Assembly: GCA_902363045.1 (NCBI GenBank)
Contig: CABIYX010000009.1
Span: 1-64,000, forward strand
Source of the DNA: Clostridiales bacterium
GTDB taxonomy: Bacteria > Bacillota > Clostridia > Oscillospirales > Oscillospiraceae
Direction of reading: 5' to 3'
DNA length: 64,000 nt
Shown one piece after another: positions 17,230 through 25,476 of this stretch; the stretch's first letter is position 1; each line of letters begins with the position of its first letter. Under the pieces are notes generated by a model. The model saw nothing but the letters and a program-made list of their open reading frames with translations, was not told the DNA's origin and made no database searches. The translations under genes were made by a program, and so were the position numbers.

Positions 17230-17721
17230 ATGGGTAGAAAAGAAATAACAACAAAAGAAGATTTAATGAAAGTAATAGAATTATTCGAAAATACTGGAAT
17301 TACATACTGGTTGGATGGCGGATGGGGTGTAGATATTTTAGCTGGTAAACAAACAAGAATTCATAGAGATATAGATATAAATTTTGATGCTCAACATACG
17401 GAAAAATTGTTAAATGTGCTTTTGAATCTGGGCTATAAAATTGATACAGACTGGAAACCGGTTAGAATAGAGTTATATAGTGATGAACTTGGTTACTTAG
17501 ACATTCACCCGTTCGTTTTAAGTGAGGACGGAACTTCAAAACAAGCTGATTTAGAGGGTGGCTGGTATGAGTTTGAAAAAGATTACTTTGGTAGTGCTTT
17601 TTTTGAAGGAAAAACAATTCCTTGTATATCCTTAAAAGGCCAAAGAGTTTTCCATTCAGGTTATGAATTAAGAGATAAAGATAAGCATGATATTTCAATT
17701 CTTGAAAGTTTATCAAAATAA
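17230..17721 (+). CDS. Lincosamide nucleotidyltransferase-like protein, Lnu(C)-type
   Basis: A 163-residue aminoglycoside/lincosamide nucleotidyltransferase-fold enzyme: YWLDGGWGVDILAGKQTRIHRDIDINFDA carries the metal-binding Asp residues, then DIHPFVLSEDGTSKQADLEGG and HSGYELRDKDKHD. Family members (LnuA, LnuC) adenylylate lincomycin and clindamycin. Length equals the LnuC group. The gene is strongly AT-rich against its neighbours, so it is recently acquired cargo. GGAGACTTTGT precedes the ATG. Resistance phenotype is inferred, not shown; it could act on another substrate. Confidence 0.8.
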   Translation: MGRKEITTKEDLMKVIELFENTGITYWLDGGWGVDILAGKQTRIHRDIDINFDAQHTEKLLNVLLNLGYKIDTDWKPVRIELYSDELGYLDIHPFVLSEDGTSKQADLEGGWYEFEKDYFGSAFFEGKTIPCISLKGQRVFHSGYELRDKDKHDISILESLSK

Positions 17722-17790
17722 CATTGCTGTAATTTCTAAGATAAATTCCACTTTATCGCTTTGAAATTTTAACTGAATAAGTATAGCACC

Positions 17791-17838
17791 AACCGCTGCT
17801 ACATGGAAGCAAACACAACCATGCAACAGCGGTTTTTC
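17791..17838 (+). terminator. Terminator of the lnu-like gene
   Basis: Arms AACCGCTG (17791-17798) and CAGCGGTT (17827-17834) followed by T-rich sequence; it ends against the 3' end of the convergent XRE gene. Confidence 0.55.
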
Positions 17839-17839
17839 T

Positions 17840-18646
17840 TTACCGTTTTTTCCTTTGACTGATAGGAGTTCCTGTTTTCTTTGATTTTTGTAGAATCCGA
17901 ATGAGCCAGCGAAATTCTTCGTCTGACAGATTTTTATAGTTGATGCCGAGCTGCTTGCAGTAAAGGACAACCAGCTTTTCATCCCGACTGCCCTTGAAAT
18001 TTTCAACCGCTTCCAAATTTTCTTTCAATTCATCGGCAACGGTGGTCTGGGGCGCACTCTCGCTGTCCTTTTTGTGGGCTTCCCGAATATCCCGGATAAT
18101 GAGATTGAGGTCATCAAGAACCATGTGGCTGAAATATTCATCATCGCTGATATGGGCGGCTTGCAGCACTTTCAAATGCGGGTCGTCTTCGCCGGGGCGA
18201 TACCGTTCAATGATTTCATGCCGGACAGTATCGACAAGGGCGTTGAGGTTTTGAATCTGCATGGTGGCAATCCCATCTACATAAATCTCAATGTCCGCAA
18301 GAAACTTGATAAAGTCCTTATGAGTGGCAAGCTCACAGAGCAGACGGTTGTTAATCCGACCGCCTTTCAGAAGTGCCACCATCTCATCATTCAAATGCAG
18401 CTCTGTTAGTGGCGTGTTGATCTGCTCCCGGTTCTCTGTCCGGCACAGCAGATAATCAACGGAAACCCCATAGAAGTCTGCCAGCGTGATAAGGTTGCCA
18501 TGATTGATTTCCTTATAATCCTCTTTTTCATAACTGCCAAGAGCTGATTTGGAAATGCCCGTCAGCTCTGATAATTCTTCCAGATTTAAGCCTTTGTCCT
18601 TGCGGAGTTCCCAAAGGCGTTCCTGTATGCTTGTCGCTCCTTTCAT
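17840..18646 (-). CDS. XRE regulator with long C-terminal domain
   Basis: A 268-residue protein: an N-terminal helix-turn-helix (ERLWELRKDKGLNLEELSELTGISKSALGSYEKEDY, residues 9-43), a VDYLLCRTEN linker, then about 190 helical residues of unknown role. This type is common in Clostridia IMEs, where it is thought to repress transfer or excision genes. The only gene of element 1 on the minus strand, facing the 480-bp non-coding stretch that leads to the RepA-like gene. Confidence 0.75.
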   Translation of the reverse strand: MKGATSIQERLWELRKDKGLNLEELSELTGISKSALGSYEKEDYKEINHGNLITLADFYGVSVDYLLCRTENREQINTPLTELHLNDEMVALLKGGRINNRLLCELATHKDFIKFLADIEIYVDGIATMQIQNLNALVDTVRHEIIERYRPGEDDPHLKVLQAAHISDDEYFSHMVLDDLNLIIRDIREAHKKDSESAPQTTVADELKENLEAVENFKGSRDEKLVVLYCKQLGINYKNLSDEEFRWLIRILQKSKKTGTPISQRKKR

Positions 18647-19129
18647 GGGCGCACGCTCCTTTCCGGCGGTTTCATTACTGCCGCTTAACTGGATTATATC
18701 ATACTTTCCGCAATCGTGGAAATTTCTGATTTTTACCCTTAATTCCTACTTTGTGGACATACGGCACAGGGCACAAAAATGTTCTATGATACAGGTAGTT
18801 CATCGATGGATTATTCCAATCGAATGACCAGCCTGTGTGGGATATGCTTCCCCGGCGATGTAGCGCCATGACTTTTGGCAGGGATATGGAGGAACCCTGA
18901 CCGAAACGAGCGTACCAAAGGGAGCAATACGCCGCTGTGAGATTCAGGGGAGGAACGACACCGGGGAGAACTGGCGAACTGATACCGAAATGATACCGAA
19001 ACACGACAATCTGATAGGGGGATAGTCTACCCTATTGCTGATACTTCTGGAGATTTTAGACGGCTCTATGACCGTAATTTTGCCGAAAATCGCCCCGAAA
19101 CTATACACTAAAACGGGAGGAAACGCAAT
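18647..19129. other. Non-coding stretch with iteron-like repeats
   Basis: No convincing gene. It holds the XRE gene's upstream region and, at about 18980-19005, two close direct copies of GATACCGAAA, then a GGGGGATAGTCTACCC-like inverted pair, before the ribosome binding site of the small gene at 19130. Placement before a RepA-like gene suggests a replication or control site. Confidence 0.4.
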
Positions 19130-19318
19130 ATGCCGAGAATGAGCAAAAAGAGGAAGCATGAGCTTTCTTTTTACCTCAATGACCGGGGGCGTGTCACTTA
19201 CAACGAATTATGCCGGAAATGCAAGCATGGGTGCAAGCAGAGCTTCCGGGCGGTTGTGGTTGACTGCCCCCGTTATTTATCCAAAAGAGCAAAGAAAAAG
19301 GAGGAACACACCGAATGA
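19130..19318 (+). CDS. Small basic Cys-containing element protein
   Basis: A 62-residue, Lys/Arg-rich protein with a CRKCKHGC cluster and a further Cys (possible zinc site), and the pattern LSFYLNDRGRVTYNELCRKCKHGCKQSFRAVVVDCPRY. AACGGGAGGAAACGCAAT precedes the ATG. Its stop overlaps the RepA-like start (GAATGA). A frequent companion of RepA-like genes in such elements; function not known. Confidence 0.65.
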   Translation: MPRMSKKRKHELSFYLNDRGRVTYNELCRKCKHGCKQSFRAVVVDCPRYLSKRAKKKEEHTE

Positions 19319-19656
19319 ATTTTGAATTTATGACGATAGGCACACCGCTGCCGCCCTGTATGCCCTTTCCCAGAGCGTTGACAGGATTTCCAGTCAGCAG
19401 CACCGCAAAGGTCATGTACTGCCGGATGTTGGACGCTATGCTATCCAACGGACAGGAGGACGAGAACGGAATCCTGTTTATCTGCTTCCCTGTCACAGCC
19501 ATTGCCGCAGTCCTGTCCCGCAGCCCCATGACGGTCAAGCGTTCTCTGAATGAACTGGAAACCGCCGGACTGATCATGCGAGTGCGTCAGGGCGTTGGAG
19601 AACCAAACAGGATTTATGTGCTGATACCGGGAAAGGAGGACGCTGCCCTTGCCTGA
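19315..19656 (+). CDS. RepA_N-like replication initiator domain protein
   Basis: A 113-residue protein like the N-terminal domain of RepA_N initiators: PRALTGFPVSSTAKVMYCRMLDAML, then FPVTAIAAVLSRSPMTVKRSLNELETAGLI, a winged-helix DNA-binding motif. Much shorter than plasmid RepA, so it may only bind DNA. Coupled to the genes on both sides by short overlaps. Likely role: replication or copy control of the excised circle together with primase and helicase downstream. Confidence 0.65.
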   Translation: MNFEFMTIGTPLPPCMPFPRALTGFPVSSTAKVMYCRMLDAMLSNGQEDENGILFICFPVTAIAAVLSRSPMTVKRSLNELETAGLIMRVRQGVGEPNRIYVLIPGKEDAALA

Positions 19657-19945
19657 TACCTCAAAGCTGGAAAAGCTCAACCGAGAGTTGGAAAAGAGTG
19701 AAAAGAAACTGCGGAAAGCCATCAATGATGAAAAGGCATTGCAGCACCAGCTAAAGCAGCTTACCCGAAAAGAACGGACACACCGGCTCTGTACTCGTGG
19801 CGGTATGCTGGAAAGTTTTCTGCAAGAGCCGGAACGCCTGACAGATGATGATGTCATGCTGTTGTTGACACTCATTTTTCACAGGCAGGACACGCAGGAA
19901 CTATTGAAGAAACTGCTGGAACGTGAGAAGCCGGAAACCCCTTAG
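19649..19945 (+). CDS. DUF3847 family protein
   Basis: A 98-residue coiled-coil protein: KLEKLNRELEKSEKKLRKAINDEKALQHQLKQLTRKERTHRLCTRGGMLESFL, then a short helical C-terminus. The RTHRLCTRGGMLE core is typical of DUF3847, found beside MobA/MobL relaxase genes in Gram-positive elements, which suggests a relaxosome helper. Overlaps the RepA-like gene by 8 nt. Confidence 0.75.
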   Translation: MPDTSKLEKLNRELEKSEKKLRKAINDEKALQHQLKQLTRKERTHRLCTRGGMLESFLQEPERLTDDDVMLLLTLIFHRQDTQELLKKLLEREKPETP

Positions 19946-20274
19946 TTTACTAAGGGCGCAATTATACACCACCCAGAGGTTGGTGCATTGCGTTCTCCGA
20001 AGGCTCCTCGCCGGGGGGCTGTGATTTTCCGCAGTCATGGTCTGCTCCAAATCAAACAGGGGACGCTACGCTTCCCCTGCGCTGGCTGCCGCCAGCTACC
20101 CTTTTGTGGACTTGCCATCTGGGGAGACCTTGCGCTGCAAGCTGTTCCCAGCCGACAAGTAAAATAGTTCCCAGCTGACAAGTAAAATATGGCTTGACTT
20201 AAAATTTTTATTCAGTTACCCTTAGATAAGAGTTACCGGTAGCTCTTTATCTAATCAATAAGGAGCGTGTAAAA
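19946..20274 (+). other. Non-coding stretch, possible oriT, repeats and palindrome
   Basis: After DUF3847, GGGCGCAATTATACACCACCC begins a segment that may hold the transfer origin of element 1. At 20148-20189 GTTCCCAGC(C/T)GACAAGTAAAATA occurs twice in tandem. At 20222-20254 lies a near-perfect 33-bp palindrome (arms TTAGATAAGAGTTACC and GGTAGCTCTTTATCTAA, one mismatch and one bulge) directly before the AGGAG of the next gene, with TTGACT upstream. No gene seen. Confidence 0.45.
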
Positions 20275-21284
20275 ATGTATCATGCACATTTTAGGGGAAC
20301 ACACTACGAAGCTGGTTTTCGGTGGGGTTCCTTACTGTTAAAACACAAAAATATAATTTTAGAGAACATACCATTTGAAATCACGCAGGAACGGATTGAC
20401 TATGCTTTGTCCTGCCTTCCGATTTATGAAAAGTATTACCATGAGATTGTAGAAGAAATTCAAGGTCTGGCAGATGGACAACAATGTGATGTCCGTATTT
20501 TGCAAGCTGTATTATTTAGTATGTACTCTATGCCTCCATCTTGTAATTGCTCTTGTTTTGCTTTTACAACGGAACAGGAAATTCTTCTGGGACGAAACAG
20601 TGATTTTCTGACAGAAATCGAAAGGCTAAATCAGAATGTAGTTTATAAATTAACCGATGGGGGTTATTCTTTCACTGGAAATACAACTGCTTTTGTTGAG
20701 ATTGAAGATGGCGTTAATGAACATGGTTTAGCTGTTGGTCTAACATCCGTCTATCCTAACCAATGCAAACCGGGATTTAACGCAGGTATGATTGTCAGAT
20801 ACCTGCTGGAGAAATGTAAAAATGTATCGGAAGCTGTCTCCTGTTTATATCAACTACCGATTGCTTCAGCACAAACTTTAACCTTAGCTGATACAATGGG
20901 GGCGATAGCTGTTATAGAATGTAATGCGGAACAGATAAAAGTAGAAAAAACATTGGATAGCAATCTTTCTTTTGTCTGTGCAACAAACACTTTCCATCTG
21001 CCAGAAATGGTAGGCTATAACAACGATAAAATTGATAATTGGTTTGCAGAAGAACGGTATCAAACATTGTATTCAGCTTTTAGCAAAAAAATGGAGGTTT
21101 CAATTTTCCATTTGCAGAAAAACTGTTGTCTGGAGATTATGGTTTTCTCTGCCAGTATGACAGAAGTACAGGTAAAGATACTGTCTGGTCAGTTATTTAT
21201 GATATGAAACGACACAAAATTTATCGAAGTGAAGGGAATCCCAGACGATACAAATTCAAAGAAGATATTCGTTTTCAGTTTTGA
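20275..21284 (+). pseudogene. C45/AAT-fold acyltransferase or amidohydrolase, frameshifted
   Basis: The first frame gives about 270 residues of an acyl-CoA:6-aminopenicillanate acyltransferase-like Ntn-hydrolase (HFRGTHYEAGFRWG; CNCSCFAFTTEQEILLGRNSDF with the candidate nucleophile Cys; VNEHGLAVGLTSVYP). At the A7 run 21084-21090 the frame is lost and reads 38 unrelated residues to 21207. A -1 shift at that run restores FAEKLLSGDYGFLCQYDRS and on to a stop at 21284, the expected C-terminus. Strongly AT-rich cargo. Either an indel, a sequencing error or slippage. Confidence 0.8.
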
Positions 21285-21441
21285 TTTTTCAAATTGATGT
21301 ATTTCTACAACTAAATACCCGCCGCCCACACAGCGGCACATCAAGCAGGAAATCTGAAAAAGGTCTCCTGCTTTTTTTCTGCCCAAAATGAGGTGGTAAA
21401 ACGCCACCCCATCCACCAATCACAGAAAGGAGGGACACGAA

Positions 21442-23022
21442 ATGCCCTGTCCACACAACGAAATCACGATTGTTCAGCGCAGCCAGCGACAGTCTGCGGT
21501 TGCCGCCGCTGCTTACCAGAGTGGCGAAAAACTGTTCTGTGAATATGACCAGCAAGTGAAGCACTACCCGGAAAAGCGTGGCATCGTCCACAATGAAATC
21601 CTGCTCCCGGCAAATGCCCCGCTGGAGTATGCAGACCGCAATATCTTATGGAACGCCGCCGAAGCGGTGGAAAAACAATGGAACTCCCAGCTTGCAAGGC
21701 GGTGGGTGCTTACCATCCCCAGAGAGATACCGCCTGACCAGTACGCTGTTCTTGTCCGGGAGTTTTGTGAACAGCAGTTTGTTTCCAAAGGTATGATTGC
21801 TGACTTTGCCATCCATGACCCCCACCCGCCGGGGCACAATCCCCACGCCCATGTCCTGCTGACTATGCGGGCAATGGACGAACATGGGAAATGGCTTCCC
21901 AAAAGCCGCAAGGTTTATGACCTTGACGAGAACGGGGAACGGATCAAGCTGCCATCCGGCAGGTGGAAAAGCCACAAGGAGGATACGGTGGACTGGAACG
22001 ACCAGAAGTATTGTGAAATCTGGCGGCATGAATGGGAGGTCATCCAGAACCGCTATCTGGAAGCCAATGACCGCCCGGAGCGTGTGGACTTGCGTTCCTA
22101 TGCCAGACAGGGGCTTGATATTATCCCTACTGTCCATGAGGGGGCCGCTGTCCGGCAGATGGAAAAGCGTGGTATCCAGACGAATATCGGCAACCTGAAC
22201 CGGGAAATCAGAGCCGCCAACCGCCTGATGAAGTCCATCCGGCAGCTTATCCAAAACCTCAAAGGCTGGATTACCGAGCTGGGCGAAAAACGGAAAGAGC
22301 TGCTTGCACAAAAAGCGGCGGAGGAAGCGACATTTCTTCCCAATCTTCTGATGAAGTATATGGAGATACGAAAGGAAGAACGGAAGGACTGGACAAGGGC
22401 TGGACAGAACCGGGGGACTTCACAGGACTTAAAGGCAGTCAGCGAAGCCCTGTCCTATCTCCGGCAAAAGGGGCTTTCCACTGTGGAGGACTTAGAAGCA
22501 TTTCTGGAATCTTCCGGGAAATCAGCCGCAGATTACCGCAATCAGATGAAGCCAAAGGAAGCCCGAAGCAAAGTGATTGACGGGATTCTTGCCAGCCGGA
22601 CAGACTGCAAGGAATGTAAGCCTGTCTATGAGAAGTACCAGAAGATATTTTTTAAGAAAACAAAGGAGAAATTCAAACAGGAACACCCGGAGGTTGCCCG
22701 GTATGAGAAAGCCGCCGCCTACCTTGCCAAGCACCCGGACGATAAGGACAGTACCCAAAAGGAGCTGCAAGAGGAGCAGGAAACACTTCTGGAAGAAATC
22801 GCAGAGCTGAAAGTACCGCTGACCGAGGTACAGGAGGATTTGAAGAAGCTGCGGGACATCCGCTACTGGGTACGGAAAGCCACACCCGGCACAGAGGAAA
22901 GCAAAGAGCCGCCCAAGAAGCAGCCCATCAAAGAAGTCTTGCAGGATAAGGCAGACGAGAAAAAGGCTCAAAGAACCGCCCCGGCACAAACGAAACACAA
23001 ACAACAGGATATGGAACTTTAA
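21442..23022 (+). CDS. MobA/MobL family relaxase
   Basis: A 526-residue relaxase that would nick oriT of element 1 and pilot the strand into a recipient. It starts HNEITIVQRSQRQSAVAAAAYQSGEKL, the family start; the catalytic His cluster is seen in HDPHPPGHNPHAHVLLTMR near residue 125. A long helical, charged C-terminal half follows. GAAAGGAGGGACACGAA precedes the ATG. With no secretion genes on the element, it must use the machinery of a co-resident ICE such as element 2. Confidence 0.88.
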   Translation: MPCPHNEITIVQRSQRQSAVAAAAYQSGEKLFCEYDQQVKHYPEKRGIVHNEILLPANAPLEYADRNILWNAAEAVEKQWNSQLARRWVLTIPREIPPDQYAVLVREFCEQQFVSKGMIADFAIHDPHPPGHNPHAHVLLTMRAMDEHGKWLPKSRKVYDLDENGERIKLPSGRWKSHKEDTVDWNDQKYCEIWRHEWEVIQNRYLEANDRPERVDLRSYARQGLDIIPTVHEGAAVRQMEKRGIQTNIGNLNREIRAANRLMKSIRQLIQNLKGWITELGEKRKELLAQKAAEEATFLPNLLMKYMEIRKEERKDWTRAGQNRGTSQDLKAVSEALSYLRQKGLSTVEDLEAFLESSGKSAADYRNQMKPKEARSKVIDGILASRTDCKECKPVYEKYQKIFFKKTKEKFKQEHPEVARYEKAAAYLAKHPDDKDSTQKELQEEQETLLEEIAELKVPLTEVQEDLKKLRDIRYWVRKATPGTEESKEPPKKQPIKEVLQDKADEKKAQRTAPAQTKHKQQDMEL

Positions 23023-23086
23023 CAGGCACTTGCCATTTTCAATCAGAGAATGTCAGGTGCTTTTTTCTTTTTAAGGAGGGATAGAT

Positions 23087-23731
23087 TTGAATGTATTTGA
23101 AGCTGTGAAGCAGTCCGTCACAACCAGACAGGCTGCGGAGCATTATGGAATCCATGTAGGTCGGAACGGGATGGCTTGCTGCCCGTTCCATAACGATAAA
23201 ACCCCAAGCATGAAGCTGGATCGGCGTTACCACTGCTTCGGCTGCGGTGCGGATGGGGATGTGATTGATTTTGCCGCCGCCCTGTATGGGATGGGAAAGA
23301 AAGAAGCCACCGTACAACTGGCACAGGACTTCGGGCTTTCCTATGAGGACTGGAAGCCGCCGGGAAAGGCGAAAAAGCCCAAGCCCCGGCAGAAATCGCC
23401 GGAGGAACAGTTTCAGGAAGCAAAGAACCGCTGCTTCCGTATTCTTGCCGACTATCTCCACCTGCTCCGGGCATGGAGAAAGGATTATGCCCCGCACTCC
23501 CCGGAGGAAGCCTTTCATCCCCGGTTTGTGGAAGCCTTACAGAAGCAAGACCAAGTGGAATATCTGCTGGATATGCTGCTGTTTGGGGAGACAGAGGAAA
23601 AAGCAGCCCTGATTATGGACTACGGAAAGGATGTGATACAGCTTGAACAGCGAATGGCAGAGCTTGCAGCCGCAGACGCAGCAAGAATTAAAAAACACCA
23701 TGAACGCCATGCAGCCGCCCCAGAGCATTGA
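23087..23731 (+). CDS. CHC2 zinc-finger DNA primase
   Basis: A 214-residue primase-like protein: the zinc-finger signature is seen as HVGRNGMACCPFHNDKTPSMKLDRRYHCFGCGADGDVIDF (CHC2: His, Cys, His, Cys, Cys). The TOPRIM catalytic part is missing, so it is a zinc-finger domain protein that may act with the VirE helicase next to it. The start is TTG at 23087, with AAGGAGGG upstream at proper spacing; there is no better ATG. Confidence 0.82.
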   Translation: MNVFEAVKQSVTTRQAAEHYGIHVGRNGMACCPFHNDKTPSMKLDRRYHCFGCGADGDVIDFAAALYGMGKKEATVQLAQDFGLSYEDWKPPGKAKKPKPRQKSPEEQFQEAKNRCFRILADYLHLLRAWRKDYAPHSPEEAFHPRFVEALQKQDQVEYLLDMLLFGETEEKAALIMDYGKDVIQLEQRMAELAAADAARIKKHHERHAAAPEH

Positions 23732-25037
23732 GGAAATTAAAGCGGGTCTGGAAACCACAGAGAAAGGTGGTGTCCGTCAGAGCATACGGAACTGTCTGAC
23801 CGTATTCCAGCGTGACCCGCTGCTCTCCGGGGCTATCGCATACAACGTCATGACTGACCGCAAGGACATCATAAAACCCATCGGTTTTCACAGAGAAGGC
23901 ACAGCCCTGAACGATACAGATATGAAGTATCTGCTTCTCTATCTGGAAGAAAACTACGGGCTTACCAATGAGAAAAAGATTGATAATGCCATCGGGATTG
24001 TGGCGAATGAAAACAAGTACCATCCCATCCGGGACTACCTCAATAACCTTGTGTGGGACGGTACAGAGCGAATCCGTTTCTGCCTGCGGCATTTTCTGGG
24101 AGCTGACGCAGATGATTACACCTATGAAGCGCTGAAACTGTTCCTGTTGGGTGCAATTTCACGAGCTTTTCATCCGGGGTGTAAGTTTGATATCATGCTC
24201 TGTCTGGTAGGCGGTCAGGGAGCTGGCAAGTCCACCTTCTTCCGTCTGCTGGCAATCCGGGACGAGTGGTTCTCAGATGATTTGCGGAAGCTGGACGATG
24301 ACAATGTGTATCGCAAGCTACAAGGTCACTGGATAATCGAAATGTCGGAAATGATAGCAACCGCCAACGCCAAGAGCATTGAGGAAATCAAGTCATTTTT
24401 AAGCCGACAGAAAGAGGTTTACAAGATACCTTATGAAACTCATCCGGCAGACCGCCCCAGACAATGCGTGTTTGGCGGTACTTCCAATGCCCTTGACTTC
24501 CTGCCCCTTGACCGTTCCGGTAATCGCCGCTTTATCCCCGTCATGGTGTACCCGGAGCAAGCCGAGGTTCACATTTTGGAGGACGAAGCTGCTTCCAGGG
24601 CCTATATCGAGCAGATGTGGGCAGAAGCGATGGAGATTTACCGAAGCGGCAGGTTCAAGCCGGCTTTCAGCCCTGCCATGCAGCGGTATCTCAAAGAACA
24701 CCAGCGGGATTTTATGCCGGAGGACACCAACGCCGGAATGATACAGGCGTATCTTGATAAGTACACCGGGAGCATGGTCTGCTCCAAGCAGCTCTACAAG
24801 GAAGCCTTGAACCATGCCTTTGACGAGCCGAAGCAATGGGAAATCCGGGAAATCAACGAGATTATGAACCAGTGCATTTCCGGCTGGCGGTACTTCCCGA
24901 ACCCAAGAATGTTTGCGGAATATGGCAGACAAAAGGGCTGGGAGCGTGAAAACCCGGCAACGGACTCCGGCAACCCGTCCGAAAAAACAATGGACGGTTT
25001 TGTGGAAGTCACAGAACAGATGGAGCTTTCATTCTGA
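23700..25037 (+). CDS. VirE-family P-loop helicase/primase protein
   Basis: A 445-residue virulence-associated-E family ATPase related to phage and plasmid replication helicases. Walker A GGQGAGKST near residue 178, EMSEMIATANAKSIEEIKSFLSRQKEVYK, and RRFIPVMV follow in family order. ATG at 23700 gives MNAMQPPQSIEEIK, the usual start; a TTG 57 nt upstream is possible. It overlaps the primase gene by 32 nt, so the two are probably made together for replication of the excised element. Confidence 0.83.
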   Translation: MNAMQPPQSIEEIKAGLETTEKGGVRQSIRNCLTVFQRDPLLSGAIAYNVMTDRKDIIKPIGFHREGTALNDTDMKYLLLYLEENYGLTNEKKIDNAIGIVANENKYHPIRDYLNNLVWDGTERIRFCLRHFLGADADDYTYEALKLFLLGAISRAFHPGCKFDIMLCLVGGQGAGKSTFFRLLAIRDEWFSDDLRKLDDDNVYRKLQGHWIIEMSEMIATANAKSIEEIKSFLSRQKEVYKIPYETHPADRPRQCVFGGTSNALDFLPLDRSGNRRFIPVMVYPEQAEVHILEDEAASRAYIEQMWAEAMEIYRSGRFKPAFSPAMQRYLKEHQRDFMPEDTNAGMIQAYLDKYTGSMVCSKQLYKEALNHAFDEPKQWEIREINEIMNQCISGWRYFPNPRMFAEYGRQKGWERENPATDSGNPSEKTMDGFVEVTEQMELSF

Positions 25038-25278
25038 AAATGACAGCCCGTTGCACCCCCTGTTGCTATCCCGTTGCCGAGCCGGTTGCCGGGGAGAATC
25101 CCTTATTTCCGGGCTTTTTCCCTCTCTGACAACCAAAACAACAGAAAAATAAAAGAAAAGTATAAATAGTAATCATCGCCAGATTGAGATTGTTTGCAAG
25201 GTCTTTTGAAGTCCGTTGCCGGACTTCGTTGCCGACACACTCTGTCTGGCTATTTTCATGTATGGAGGATAACTGCCT
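25038..25278 (+). other. Intergenic stretch with GTTGC repeats
   Basis: No gene. CCGTTGC or CGGTTGC occurs at least five times, densest at 25050-25095 and 25210-25232, partly as inverted pairs with CCGG. It may be a binding array for a replication protein. GGAGG before 25279 belongs to the next gene. Confidence 0.35.
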
Positions 25279-25476
25279 ATGGCAAAAAACAAAACAGAGA
25301 TTCATGTGACCACTGTGTTTGATGGGGAACTGGACGCAACCGATGTGTTCGTCAGCCTGATTTCCCAGAAATACGGCAAAACAAATACAAAAGAATATCT
25401 TGCTAAAAAGAAAGATTTGAAGTATAATGAAGATGAGGTTCAAAAGAGCCAGATACCGTCTGGATTGTGTGGGTAA
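25279..25476 (+). CDS. Small protein preceding the recombinase
   Basis: A 65-residue protein, KTEIHVTTVFDGELDATDVFVSLISQKYGK then a charged tail ending in VQKSQIPSGLCG. GGAGG precedes the ATG. Its stop is directly followed by the recombinase ATG. Placement suggests a helper or direction factor for the recombinase, but I do not recognise it with confidence. Confidence 0.55.
   Translation: MAKNKTEIHVTTVFDGELDATDVFVSLISQKYGKTNTKEYLAKKKDLKYNEDEVQKSQIPSGLCG

Noticed and set aside
20275..21207. Intact 310-residue acyltransferase-fold protein
   Set aside because: The last 38 residues are not family-like while the other frame gives the expected end.
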